DNA from: Emiliania huxleyi CCMP1516
Lineage: Eukaryota; Haptophyta; Isochrysidales; Noelaerhabdaceae
Reading direction: 5' to 3'
NCBI RefSeq assembly: GCF_000372725.1
Contig: NW_005201192.1
Location: forward strand, 560,378-624,377
Length of the DNA stretch: 64,000 bases
Position 1 is the first letter of the stretch; every line of letters starts with the position of its first letter. Position numbers and translations under genes: made by a program. Below, piece after piece: positions 1-12,189 of the stretch. Under the pieces are notes generated by a model. It worked only from the letters and a program-made list of their open reading frames with translations. It searched no databases and had not been told where the DNA came from.

Positions 1-136
1 GCAAGCTCGCGGGAGACTTGATCGCGCTGCCGCCTCAGTGTTCCGGCTTTGAGGTGGGCAAACCCTGAGTCCAGCAACAAGGGCTAGGGCGACGACGGGT
101 ATGTGTCGCACGCGCGATATTTTCCTATGGTGAATA

Positions 137-3100
137 ATGACGGCAAAACGGCGCCGCAACTTGCCCGCTTCGAGAGGGCAACCGGCCGCCACACACATGC
201 TGGGCCCACCGCCCCTTGCACTGCTGCTCTATCTGGCGCAGAGTCCAGCTCCTCAGGTGAGCATTGGCGGCAGGACTCCGTCACCGCTTCCGACTCCACA
301 GGCTTTGCTGCTGCCGCTGCCGCTCGCGTCGCCGACGCTGCCAATGCCGCTGTTGCAGCACACCCATCACCATAGGGGGCTGCAACAGAGCGGGCAGGGA
401 GTAATCTTGGCTGTGTCTAGTCGTGAAGGCGACGGCAGGACGATCGAGATCTACGTCTCCACCGAATTCTCCTCGCTCAGCGTCGCAGTCATTGGAAGGT
501 ACGAAAGGGTGGTGGTCACTGCTGTTGGGGCTAACGGCGCCTTGGCACCGCTATTCGAGGATCCCAATCGCCAGTACTTTGGTATTGGGGCAATCACGTC
601 GCCTCCACCATCATACTCAGCCGGGTTGGTTGCCCGGGTCCTCTTTTCCGAGGGCACGCCATCAGGGGCGATGAAGATTGACTACAGAAGCACAAGAACG
701 CAAGTGACTTCTGTTGTACCTCTTCCCTTAGCGTCGCCACCGCCGCCACCTCCACCTCCACCGCCGAGGCCTTCACCGCCGCCGCCGGTGGCATCTCCCC
801 CGCCACCGAGTCCATGGCTAGCGCGGCTGCCACCACCGTCGCCTCTTCCTCCGATTGCAGCCGAGCAGCTATATGCCCGCGCTTCTGGCAGAGTGCTAGA
901 GGTGTACGCGTTGATTAACTTCAACACGCTCAGCGTTGCCTTTACGAGGCCATTTGAGAGCATCGATGTCGTCGCAGAACTCGGAGATGGCACGCGCGCT
1001 GACAGCTTTCCGAGCGCGCAAAACACCTTTGTCGGCATCGCAAAGCTCTCGGAAACGGATGCTGTCTTTTGTGCGGGGATGATAGCTCGGGCTGTATTTC
1101 CAGCGAGCACCGACATGGCATCCGTACGCATTGACTACAGCAGCACCAATACGTTTGTCTCCACCATCCAGCGCGGATGCCGAGCGTTGGACAAGCCACC
1201 TCGCCCGAAGCCGCCGCTGCCATCTCCCCCGCCGCGTCCTCCACTGATACTGCCTCCGCCGCCTTCGCCTTCACCGCCGCCGCCGCCACCGTTACCGCCC
1301 CCGCCGTCGCCTCCACCGCCCCCGCCGTCGCCTTCACCGCCCCCGTCAGTGCGATCTCCAAAGCCCTCACTGCCGCCCCCGCCTCAACCCAAGCCGCCAT
1401 TTCCTTCCCCCCCATCGCCGCCGCCGCCGCCACCACCACGGCCATCGCCGCCGCCACCACTGCCACCACCGCCGCCACCGCCTCCTCGCTCGCAGCAACC
1501 ACCACCGCAAGCACCTGTGCCACAGGGGTCGATTCTGGTGCGTTTCGACCGAAGGACCTACGTGGCTTGCGTGGGGCAAGTGGTCACCGTGCAATGGACT
1601 GGGCTCTATGCCATTTTTGAGAGAGAAACCCGGATAGACTGGAACTACTGCACAGGGGATGAGACAATTATCGAGCCGTACATGTGGACGAATTGGATCA
1701 AGACCTTCGCCAATGATGAGCTCTCTGCTGAGCCAGGCCAAGAGCGATACTTCACGTCGGGAAGAAATCAAGGGTGTAACGAGGGCAAGTTCGTCATAAG
1801 CTGCCCCCTACCCGAGCCACCGCCTCTGCAACGCCATTCGAACGCTCCACCCCCATCGCCCTTGCCTCTGCGACAAAGAATGAGTCCGCCACCGCCCTCA
1901 CCAAGTCCACCAACACGAATGCTACATCCGCCTCCTGACGCAAACAAGCCGCCGACGTCGCCCTCGCCACCACCTCCCCCGCCGCATGGTTGTGACTTCA
2001 CGCTGGGCCGCACAAGGCTCGACGGGTTCCTCGGCGAGGATGGCGGGGACTGGTGCTACACTGCCCTCAGAGGCCGCTACTACACCACGGTAGAGTACAT
2101 CGAGGAGGACCGCATCGCGTGCGAGAGCTACTACCTCGACCCGGTCGACGACATCGACTATCCGGACGACTACGTGCCGGACTGCTCGGGTGGGTGCGCC
2201 CCCTGCCAATACCGTCACATCGAGGGCAAGTATCAGTGCAAGGCGGGGAGGCGGTGTCCAGTGGTCCTGCTGCACGGCATGGTCGACGGAAGGGCAATGG
2301 AGATCTACGTATCGATGGCCTTTTCCTCGGTCAGTGTCGCATTCCACGCACAGTATGAGAGCGTCGCAACTTCTACTGTGAGCACAAGCGGAGCTTTAGC
2401 AGACATTTACGAGGATCCTGACCGCTTCTTCTTTGGCATCGGCGAGATCACGTCGCCAGCGCCATCGTACCCGGCGGGGCTGGTCGCTCGAGTGCTCTTC
2501 CCCGAGAGCACGCCGCGAGAGGCGATGCAGATCGACTACGGTAGCGTCAAGACGACGATAGCTCCCACAGGTGACGAGGAAGTGATCACCTTCGTGCCAT
2601 CGCCACCGCCACCCTCGATGTCACCGCCGGCCTCACCGCCCAAGCCGCCGCCGCCACCGCCGCCACCGCCCAAGCCACCGTCCCCGCGACCGCCACCGCC
2701 GCCACCGCCGCCTCCGCCACCACCGCCACCTCTGCCGCCGCCACCATCCCCCTCGCCGCCGCTATCCCAGCCGTCGCCACCGCCGCCTCTGCTGCCGCCG
2801 CCCTCGCCACCGCAGCCGCCGTCGGCTGAGCCTCATGGTTGTGACTTCACGCTGGGCCGCACAAGGCTCGACGGGTTCCTCGGCGAGGATGGCGGGGAAT
2901 GGTGCTACACTGCCCTCAGAGGCCGCTACTACACCACGGTAGAGTACATCGAGGAGGACCGCATCGCGTGCGAGAGCTACTACCTCGACCCGGTCGACGA
3001 CATTGACTATCCGGACGACTACGTGCCGGACTGCTCGGGTGGGTGCGCCCCCTGCCAATACCGTCACATCGAGGGCAAGTATCAGTGCAAGGCGGGGAGG

Positions 3101-6100
3101 CGGTGTCCAGTGGTCCTGCTGCACGGCATGGTCGACGGAAGGGCGATGGAGATCTACGTATCGATGGCCTTTTCCTCGGTCAGTGTCGCATTCCACGCAC
3201 AGTATGAGAGCGTCGCAACTTCTACTGTGAGCACAAGCGGAGCTTTAGCAGACATTTACGAGGATCCTGACCGCTTCTTCTTTGGCATCGGCGAGATCAC
3301 GTCGCCAGCGCCGTCGTACCCGGCGGGGCTGGTCGCTCGAGTGCTCTTCCCCGAGGGCACGCCGCGAGAGGCGATGCAGATCGACTACGGTAGCGTCAAG
3401 ACGACGATAGCTCCCACAGGTGACGAGGAAGTGATCACCTTCGTGCCATCGCCACCGCCACCCTCGATGTCACCGCCGGCCTCACCGCCCAAGCCGCCGC
3501 CGCCACCGCCGCCACCGCCCCAGTCCCCATCACCGGCACCGGTGGCGCACGAGTGCCTCTTCACCGTAAATCGCACAAGGCTCGACGGGTTCCTCGGCGA
3601 GGATGGCGGGGACTGGTGCCACAGCGCGATCACCGGCCGCTACTACACCACGGTAGAGTACATCGAGGAGGACCGCATCGCGTGCGAGAACTACTACCTC
3701 GACCCGGTCGACGACATTGACTATCCGGACGACTACGTGCCGGACTGCTCGGGCGGGTGCGCTGCTTGTAAATACCAGGAGATCGACGGCCGCTACAAGT
3801 GCGCGGCTGAGAGGCGCTGCCCGCTCCCATCCGTTGTGGTTCTTGGCCCATGCAAACTCACCAACGACGGAGCCTGTGTCGCCAGCTCGGGCTTTCCTTC
3901 CAGCGACTACAGCGACGACGAAAACTGCACCATCACCAACGTACCGCCAGTCCCTTTGAAAGTCGAAGCCTTTGACGTGGAGCCTGGGCTTTTGCACTGC
4001 CTGTTTGACTACCTTGCGGTGGGGGGTGTAAAATACTGCGGCACCTCAGGCCCAGGGGGAAGTGTGGCGCAAAACGGTACAATCCATTGGCGATCGGACT
4101 CCTCCATCGCCAATCGCGGCTGGGAGGTTTGCTGGGGATCTGCTCCAGCTCCACCACATCCACCGCTTTCGCCCCCGTCGCTGGTTTCGCCGCAATCGCC
4201 AGCCTCGCCACAGTCGCCGAGTCCACTGCCACCGCCCCCTTCACTGCTGCCAATTCCCTCGCAGCCTCCTCTCCTTCCTCCGCCTCCGCTGGTGCCCGGC
4301 CAACACAAACTGAGGGCAGTCTTCTTTTCGTTTACTGCCACCGCTGCAGCCGTCAACGCACGACTCGCCCCTCTGGACCCAGCCGGGCCGATTGACTCGT
4401 GCGCTTGCACCGGTAATCAGGGCAAGGCAAACTCGCAGGACTACTACCCCCGGCGAATGGGCGACTTCTGCGCGGCGTGGGACGCAGGAATGGACTACTG
4501 CACATGCCTTGGCGGCGGGAGCTGCAACGCCTCCTGGTGCCAGAGCCCATGGTGCTACGTGTCTTCGGCGTGCGAAGATGCGGCTATCGGCAGCTACTTC
4601 AATAACATTGACGGGCCGGCGTTATACTACAGCTATGGCGCGTGTGGTGCCGTTGACACCTACACCGGCAATGGCAACGTCTCCGGAACAGGCACCGACA
4701 CCCATGGGGCGTATGATGTCGTTCCTGCTGTCCGCAAGTTTTTAGGTAGCACTTGCACGGGCAACTTTGAGACGCAGCACATCGAACAATCAGACCTTGT
4801 CGCCGGCGGAATTCTCTCAGGGCCCGCCGCATGTGCCGGCACGGACCTTATTCTGAGACAGCTTAACAATTTGGAAGGTTGGGCTCTAGGGCCTGATGGC
4901 GTCTGTGTCACTTCACCAGACGGTAACGTATCGTATACCGTCGGGTGCTTTGAGCTGATGGGCTCGACAACTTATGGCTTCGAGGGTGACGTCTACACCG
5001 ATGCTACTTGCGCCGTCGCGGTCCCAAACAACACATTTGACCTGTCGTTTGCGAATGTTCCCAGCGATGTTGCGGCCGTTGGTATGTGCTTGGCCGTTTA
5101 CTCACAGGTCTACGCGTGCGTGTCGGCAGACACCGTCAGCCTCAAGGTCTTTGACTCCGCCTTGAGCTGCGGCGGAGGCACGGTTTTCAGCGGAAATTTG
5201 TCCGTGGGCGAATGCACACTTGTGAGCTACACGATCGGTGGTCAGCCGTACTCATACTACAGCAAGTTCATCTCGGTCAAGGGTTGCGCTCACTTGTTCC
5301 CTATCGAGCTGCCGTCGCCGTCGCCGATGTCGCCGCCGGCACCGCCGTCACCGCCACCGTCGCCGTCGCCGCCGTCGCCGTCGCCGCCATCGCCTTCCCT
5401 CCCGCTGTCACCGGTTTCGCCGCCGTCACCGTCGCCGCCCCTGCCGCCGCCGCATAGAGGCGTCCATTTGTACTCCACCAATAACTGCACCGGCGACCCT
5501 CAAAGCAGCCACAGCGTGGGAGAGTGCATCGCATCGTTCAGCTTTAGAGGTACTACGATTCGGTCAAAGGTTTCATGCCAGGGTGGCCAGCTGCTGCTGA
5601 CAACTTACAGTGGCGGCACGTGCGACGACAACGTTGGAATTTTCCTCCGACCTGTACAACAGCAGGTTCAGATAGGCGACTGCCATTACGCGGGTATTGC
5701 CGGCTATGGCTCGTCCCTCCGCTTCGAAGATGACTGCGAAAGCCTTGCAGTCGGACCCGCACTGACCACCGCAACACCACCTTCGCCGACGCAGGTTTCG
5801 CCCCGACGCAGGTTTCGCCCCGACGCAACACCACCTTCGCCCCCGACCCCGCCCTCACCCTTGATGCTGATGCCAACCTCAGCCTCGCGCGACACAGTTC
5901 AGAGTGCCATCATCTCGAGTCTCACCTCCGCTAATGTCAGCATCACGGCCGAGCAAGTGTACACTTTGGTGGAGACTGCACTCGACGAGTGGTCAGTAGC
6001 CATCGTCGAGTCGGACGAGGCATCGGCGGAGGCAATTGCGGAAGCGGTAGAGTCCGAGGCATTTCTGAGCGCGATGGCGGATGCTTTGGGACTTGGCATT

Positions 6101-6434
6101 ACTCCCGTCACACTCCCCACCATCGGACCGATCATCGTAGCACCGTCGCCCCCACGGGCGCCGCCGCCACCGTCGCCTCTGTCACCGCCCACGCTACCAC
6201 CACCTGCATCTCCTTCGCCGCCACCTCCATCTGGGCTACCACCGATGGCGCCGCCGCCTCCACTGACGCCGCCACCCTCGTCATCCCCGCCACTTGGGCC
6301 GCCACCCCGAGAGCCACCGCGTCCAACGCTGCCTCCGTATCCGCCCGACATGGCGCCCTTCCAGCCGCCTTTCCCGCCTGGCGCCACGCCCCTTCCTCCG
6401 CCCTCATTGCCGCCCTTCCCGCCTGGTAAGGCGC

Positions 6435-6465
<31 letters not shown>

Positions 6466-7387
6466 ATACCCGCCTAGTATGGTGCCCCTGCCGCCACTAT
6501 TCCCACCTGGCGCTACACCACGGCCACTGCCCTCATCGCCACCTCATCCGCCCGGTAAGGCGCCCACACATCCCCCACCGCCGCCACCCTATCCTCCCGG
6601 TAAGACTCCGGCGCCTCCGCCCTTACCGCCTGGCGCCACGCCAACGCCTCCGCCCTCGTCGCCACCCTCGTCGCCACCCCTACCGCCGCCGCCCTCATCG
6701 CCGCCGTATCCACCCGGTGTTACACCTGCGCCCCCGCCACAACCGCCGTACTCTCCAGGTATGGCGCCGCAGCCGCTGTTGCCTCCTCTGGTGCCCGGCA
6801 CACAAACGCTGTGGATAGTGTCGTGGTCCTTCGACGTCGGCGACGAAATTCGGCGACTGCGAAGCCTGGCCTCTTTCGAGGTGGGCGTGGTACGAGATGC
6901 CATCGTCTCGAGCCTCGCCTCTGTCGGTGTCGACATCACAGCCCAGCAAGTCGACACTCTGGTGGAGACTGACATCGACGAGTGGTCGGTGGTCATCGTC
7001 GAGTCGGACGAGGCATCGGCGGAAGAGGTAGTTGATGCAATCAGATCTCAAAAGTTCATGGACGCACTATCCATAGCTCTGGGTCGCAAGGTCGATGTCA
7101 AGGCCCCAACGATCACCTCGATGATTGTGACGCCGCCCTCAGCACCTCCAAAAAACAGCGACGGGGCAGGGGCGGACGTTGGCCTCATCGTTGGATGCGT
7201 CGTCGGAGGCCTGGTGGGCTTGTGCACCATCGGGCTCCTCGTTTGGTACTGTTGCCGCCAGAAGCGGCCCGCCAGCACTGTAGGGGAGGAGCCGGGAGGC
7301 GGGTCGAGCGACAGCAGCCGCTTGCCGTGGTCAAAGCGGCCGGGTCACCCGCTCGATGAGCTCTTGGCTTCTTGGCTCAGGGTGTAA
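137..7387 (+). CDS. Large modular Pro-rich cell-surface protein (single-pass membrane)
   Basis: This is one uninterrupted reading frame of 2,416 codons. A second ATG at 197 (residue 21) begins a better signal peptide (MLGPPPLALLLYLA), so it may be the true start. Pro/Ser-rich (PPPSPPPP) linkers separate globular modules. A ~95-aa module with a 'GR..EIYVS..FSS.SVAF' start occurs four times (about residues 98-190, 250-345 and once in each of two large repeats). A Cys-containing module beginning CDFTLGRTRLDGFL occurs three times (residues ~617, 900, 1138). A CUB-like domain lies at ~1238-1335 and a Cys-rich region at ~1390-1720. Two ~85-aa acidic modules (VESDEASAE) sit at ~1915 and ~2255. A transmembrane helix (residues ~2347-2370) and a ~45-aa cytosolic tail end the protein. 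Pherophorin-like algal wall proteins use similar Pro-rich linkers, but the modules are not ones I can name. A role in cell covering or adhesion is inferred. Confidence 0.85.
1985..3521 (+). repeat. Near-identical in-frame duplication inside the surface-protein gene
   Basis: Segments 1985-2672 and 2834-3521 (about 690 bp each, offset 849 bp or 283 codons) are almost identical at the DNA level. Only two amino-acid differences are visible (Asp/Glu in GDWC versus GEWC, Ser/Gly in EST versus EGT). Each unit holds one Cys-containing module, one EIYVS module and part of a Pro-rich linker. A third, diverged copy of only the Cys-containing module follows at ~3547-3810. The low divergence points to recent unequal exchange or ongoing homogenisation. 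Confidence 0.9.
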
Positions 7388-7558
7388 GGTGATAGGTGTG
7401 GAGGTCAGGAGTCTCTCTTAGTCTTACGCTCGCGACACATTTTTCGCTCACATGTTTGCTGTTCATTGTACTGTCTCTCATTGTAAGATAAGGTATGGTA
7501 AGGTATGAACTTTTGTGAGGGCGAAGTGCGAACCGAAAGATATCGTGCGGTGTGACCC

Positions 7559-10500
7559 TCACACAAGAAAAAAACGACGGGCCAAGGCGCGATCTCTCCG
7601 CCGCCACGGCCGCCGCAAGCGGCCGGCACGAAATACATACGCGGCGGCCACGAGCGCGAGGAGAGCGCCCGCTGCGGCGATCGCAGCGACGATTGGTGCT
7701 GCGGACGGGCGCTGGGCGGCGGGCTCCGCCGGGGCCCGCAGCCGGATGATCTTGGATCCGAGCGACAAGAGGCCCTCGAGGTGAGAGAAGGCGTCGACGA
7801 CAGCGTGGCGTGCATTGGCGGAGGTGAGCTTGGTGGCGCTGTACGCGGCGGCGTACGAGTAGATTTGCAGCTGGCGCGAGGAGGCGGCGGCCGTCTCTTG
7901 CGGAGCTGAGCGTGCGCCCGTGTGGTTGGGAGAGGGGTAGAGGCGCGCCCAACGCGGCTGTCCGTCCGCCTCCGCCTCCGCCACGTCGAGGGACAGCAGC
8001 AGCAACTCGTTGCCACCCTCGCGCAGCAACGGCCCGGGCACATAGAGCGAGCGTTGTGGGCCCTCTGGCAGCCAATAGCGACCGAGGTGCCAGCCGTTGA
8101 CCCACGCCGTGCCATGCGCCCAGCCGCCGCCGAGGGCGAGCCAGGCGTCGGCGCCAGCATCAGCGGAGGGCAGCTCGAACGCGCCGCGGTAAAAAGTGGC
8201 GGTCGCGGCGCTGGGCGGTTGCGACGACGGCAGCAACGACGGCAGCGACGGGGGCGAGTCCCGATCGCTGCCCTGCGCCAGGTGCAGCATCGCTCCAGCC
8301 ACGCTAACAGCGACGCTGCCCGCGTCCAGCGCCACGCTGCCCGCGCCGAGCGCCACGCTGCCCGCGGTGTCGAGCAGGCCGGACGGTTGCCGCGCCGGCA
8401 GCCGGCGCAGCACGTCGAGCTGGGCGTCGTCAAAGGGCAGGCAGTGGGTGCGCCAGCCTGCCTGCCCGTCGGGGCCGGTGCGATTGAGCAGAGTGCCGTT
8501 CAGCCACACGCCGCCCAAGATGCCCTTTCGCTGGTCGAGCAGAAAGGTGCGCGAGAACCAAGGCAGGTCGACAAAGCCGACGCGGCCCAAGTTCTCGACG
8601 AGCAGCCGCAGCGTGCGCGGGTACGGCCGCGGCGGCGGCATCAGCAGCCCCTTTGGGTCGGCGCGCCCCCACCCCTGCTGCCGGTACATCCGGCCGACGA
8701 ACTCGCCGTCCACAAAGGCGAGCAGCCGGTCCCGCAGCCGCGAGACCTGCAGCGGCCCTCCGCCGCCCGCGGGAAGCTCTGTCTCGTACACAACGATGCC
8801 GTAGTCGCACCCGACCTCCTCCATCGGCAGAGGCAGCTCGTCGCAGCAGCGCCCCCCGCCCGAGAGCGCGGCCAGCGTCTCCGCCTCCATCAGCCTCACC
8901 GCCTCGGGCAGCTCAACCTCGACCGTGGAAGAGAGGCGGCGCGGCGGCGGCGGCTCCTCCCGCAGCGGCTGCGGCTCCGCGGGAGGGGGGGGGGGGCGAG
9001 AGGCGGACGGCGAGGACGAGGGTACGCTAGACCCGCCACCCGACGGCGCCTCGAGCAGCACGCTCTGCAGGGCCGCGTACTTGTCTCCTCCCGCCTCGTC
9101 GAGCCCGTGCCCGCCGCCCTCGCCGATCGGCGCGCCGTAGTCGTACGACGGCGTGTCGGGCAAGTACATGCCGTCGGCGGTGTTTGCGCCGGCCCACCAG
9201 CCAAACGAAGTGCCGCCATGCGCCATGTAGAGCGAGACCGAGCCGGTGCCGCCGTTGACCGCCAGCACGCGCCGCAGCCTCTCGGCGACGTCCCGCGCGC
9301 GCTGTGCCGCCAGGTTTGGCCGCGCGGGCTCGCCCCAGTGCGCGAACCAGCCGACCCAGAGCTCGGAGCAGAAGAAGGGGGAGCGGCCGGGCGGGTTGAA
9401 GCTGCGCTGCGCGGCCCACGCGTCCTCGGGCACGTCGCACGAGTCCACCGTCGTGAGCACCTGCGACGAGCGGCGACGGCTCGGCGGCGGGAGAGCGTGA
9501 GGCCCTCTCCTCCTCTCAGAGCGTGAGGTGGGGGGGCGGCGCTCCTCGGAGCCGAGGCGAGAGGCGGAGGGCGAGAGGGTGCCGCGCGTGAGCTTTGCGA
9601 GGTCGTCCGGGTCCGACGTGAAGAGCTGCGCGCCGTCGCCTGCGGGACATGCCATGGACGTGTCGCGGAGACGTGTGCGCGGCGCGGCTGGAGAGCGGGG
9701 CAGGCGAGGCGGTGGAGTGCCGAGGTGGCGTCGCGCGAGGTCGGCGAGGCGCTCGAGGTAGCGGCGGTCTGCCTCGACCTCGGACACGTCGCCAAAGTGG
9801 CCGTACCTCAGGGCGGCGGCGGGAGAGGTGTGGAGCGGCTTGGCATATGCTATGGGTCCCAAGTATGGGTTCGGGACGTATTCACACCAGTGTGAAAGTA
9901 GCATATGCGGAGGGCTCTCTCTGCTCCCCTCTGCTCCTCTCCGCGTCTGCTCTCTCTGCTCTCTCTCTGCTCTCTCTCTCCGCTTTGATGCCGGGCGGTT
10001 TCTCCGGCAGCGACTAATACACGCGGGCGGAGGCTGGCGGCGCACTCGTTCTCGATCTGCACGAGCATGACTGGCCCTCCGTCGTCGAGCATCAGCCCCT
10101 CTCGCCGCAGCCGCGGCAGCAGCTCGCCCCACCAGCGCTCGACGTGACCCATGTACGGCTCTGCGTCGGTCCGCAGCTCGATGGGGCCGTCGCGGAGGAG
10201 CCAGGCCGGCAGCCCGCCAAACTCAAACTCGCCGCACACGTACGGGCCCGGCCGCAGCACCACGCGCAGCCCGAGCCCGTGCGCCAGCCGCAGGAAGCGA
10301 GGCAGGTCGCGAGAGGGCGAGTCGAGGTCGACCCGGGCGGGCCCGAGGCTGCTGGCGTTCCACGCCTGGTGGTAGTTCCACGGCACGTAGGTTTGCACCG
10401 CGTTCAGACCGAGCGCCGCTATCCGCGCCAGCCGGTCCTCCCACAGGTCGGGATGCACGCGGAAGTAGTGGACGCAGCCAGCCCGCACGGTGAAGTTCTG

Positions 10501-10581
10501 CCCGTCGAGCACGAACTGGTCCCGCTCGATCAGCAGCCGGGCGGGTGCGCTGCTGCCACCGAAGAGGGCGCCCAGGTCCAT
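7559..10581 (-). CDS. Membrane-anchored GH35 beta-galactosidase
   Basis: Glycoside hydrolase family 35 removes terminal beta-galactose. Exon 1 (10581-10046) encodes the start of the TIM barrel, including VLRPGPYVCGEFEFGGLPAW and the acid/base motif IENE. A GT-AG intron (10045-9807) splits the codon so that ENEYGHFGD is restored. Exon 2 carries the nucleophile region CSELWVGWFAHWGE, MAHGGTSFGWWAGAN and the C-terminal galactose-binding-like fold (WVNGWHLGRYW). A low-complexity stretch between LTRGTL and VLTTVD (about 9560-9455) looks like a second, in-frame intron. The last ~45 residues form a hydrophobic helix followed by an Arg-rich tail, suggesting a type I anchor. No signal peptide is seen at the chosen ATG, so a short 5' exon may be missing. 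It is divergent from the methyltransferase gene at 10833. Confidence 0.88.
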
Positions 10582-10832
10582 GGACGTGTATCCTGCCGGG
10601 CGCCGAGAAGGAGGACAGCGCCGGCCCCGGCCGAGAAGGAGGTCGGACAGCGCGTTCCGAATTTCCGTGCCCCCTCTTTTCCCCTGTGGCTCGCCCCTTT
10701 GCCCACACCGCAACAAGGAATGACACGAGCGCGGGAACGGGGGGGGGGGGGGGGGAGACGTAAAAATAAAAATAAAAAAGAAAGTTCCCGCGAGCGCGCG
10801 CTCCCCACACGCGGTCCGCGGTAAAGCTGACC
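10582..10832. promoter_or_regulatory. Short divergent intergenic region, possible bidirectional promoter
   Basis: Only 251 bp separate the start codons of the beta-galactosidase (-) and the methyltransferase (+). It contains a pure G tract (about 10740-10754) followed by an A/T-rich stretch built from AAATAAA. No TATA box is obvious at a fixed distance from either start. Shared promoter function is inferred from the spacing alone. Confidence 0.35.
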
Positions 10833-11858
10833 ATGGCGTCCTGCTCCGTCAATCTCGACAGGGCCCGCACGCTCTTCCTGCAGGCCGCTCCGGTGGACGC
10901 CGTGGTGCGTGCGTGCGCCGGGCACGAGACTGAGGCGGGGCAGCGCGCTCTTGCCATGATGGTGGTCGCCGAGCCAGCGCAGCGCCTGTGCCGGAGCTAC
11001 CGGCGTCGCGTGCTGCGGGCGCTGCTGCGCTCTCTCGACGGGCACGAGATCGACGAGGGGCTGGTGGTGGAGTACCTCGCCGCCGACTCGGCGGGCGGGC
11101 CGGAGCCTCCCCCTCCGTCGGGGGTCACCTTTGAGATAAGCGGCTCGCGGCTGTTCCTCGAGACGAGCGACGCCTTTGGCGGCGGCGTCGAGACCAGCGG
11201 CCGACTGTGGCCAGCGGCGCCCGCGCTGGCCGCCTGGCTCCACGCCCACGCCGCGCAGCTGACCGCTGCGAGAGTGCTCGAGCTGGGCGCAGGTCCGGGC
11301 CTGTGCGGCCTCGCTCTCGCCTGCTGCGCCGAGGCGGAGCGCGTCACCCTGACCGACCTCGTGCCCGACGCGCTCCGCCGCCTCTCCTCGAGCGCCGCCG
11401 CCCTCGCGCCGCGCCTCTCCGGCCGCGTCTCTGTCGAGGCGCTCGACTGGCGCGACAACGAGTGGCGCGCCTGCGAGGCTGCTCTCCCCTCGCAACCACC
11501 GGCGGGCGCAGGCGGTGAGCGGCGCGTCGACCTCGTCATCGCCAGCGACGTGGCGTACGACCCGCTCCTGCTCCGACACCTCTGCGACACGATTGGCGCG
11601 GTGCTGAGAGTCTCGACCGCCGCAGCGCCGGCGCCCGCCCGCCCGCCGCGCGCGTGGCTGGTGGTGGAGCGGCGGAGCGAGGAGACGTTCGCGGCGCTCG
11701 CGGAGGCGCTTGCGGCGGCCGGCCTCGAGGTGTGCGACCGGAGCGAGCGGCTGCGTCGGGTGTGCGAGGCGCAGCTCACCTTTTACTGCGCGGAGGAGTC
11801 ACTCCCTCGGATGATGCTACTCGAGTTGACGGCACCGCGCCTAAAAGAACTCGCGTGA
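10833..11858 (+). CDS. FAM86/METTL21-type protein-lysine methyltransferase
   Basis: This is a 341-aa, single-exon seven-beta-strand methyltransferase. The N-terminal helical part (FLQAAPVDAVV to DGHEIDEGLVVEYL) matches the FAM86/EEF2KMT arrangement. The SAM-binding motif is VLELGAGPGLCGLAL (about residues 148-162), and the family's D-x-x-Y-D signature appears as IASDVAYDPLLL (about residues 233-244). Lysine methyltransferases of this group modify translation or chaperone proteins; FAM86 proteins modify a lysine in elongation factor 2. The N-terminal FAM86 region favours the EF2 methyltransferase, but another METTL21-like specificity cannot be excluded. Confidence 0.8.
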   Translation: MASCSVNLDRARTLFLQAAPVDAVVRACAGHETEAGQRALAMMVVAEPAQRLCRSYRRRVLRALLRSLDGHEIDEGLVVEYLAADSAGGPEPPPPSGVTFEISGSRLFLETSDAFGGGVETSGRLWPAAPALAAWLHAHAAQLTAARVLELGAGPGLCGLALACCAEAERVTLTDLVPDALRRLSSSAAALAPRLSGRVSVEALDWRDNEWRACEAALPSQPPAGAGGERRVDLVIASDVAYDPLLLRHLCDTIGAVLRVSTAAAPAPARPPRAWLVVERRSEETFAALAEALAAAGLEVCDRSERLRRVCEAQLTFYCAEESLPRMMLLELTAPRLKELA

Positions 11859-12189
11859 CGTTGTAGCACATGCACCCACACATATCTTGCTCACTGTACT
11901 ACGTCGCATGTGCGCGCGCACGCGGCATACGGATTTCGCTGAGTTTCTTTTCGTGGCCGCTCGAGCGCCCCCCGTCGGGTCGCGAAGACGGAAGACTAAC
12001 CCCCCCCCCGAGGCCGAGCGCGTTTTTGATCGCTCTCTCGGGACTCGGCTGGGGGTGTGTCAGTATTACTACAGTATACGGTACTGGGCGCCCGCCCGCC
12101 CCTCTGAGGGTGTCGGCCCCCCCTAGACTGAAAACAAAAATAAAATGTGGAACCGTCAAAAACAGCCTGCGAGAGCGGCGCTGCGCGCC
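11859..12189. other. Intergenic stretch without a recognisable gene
   Basis: This lies between the methyltransferase stop and the gelsolin-like remnant on the other strand. It holds C-rich runs and short open frames with no family resemblance. It is probably the two 3' flanks. Confidence 0.6.

Noticed and set aside
5290-5457. Frames rich in Ala/Val or Arg/His within the Pro-rich gene
   Set aside because: Alternative-frame readings of CCG/CCA/TCG codons of the SPPP linkers.
7922-9526. 534-codon open frame on the plus strand opposite the GH35 gene
   Set aside because: Same reason: an antisense shadow of the GH35 coding sequence with no domain signal.
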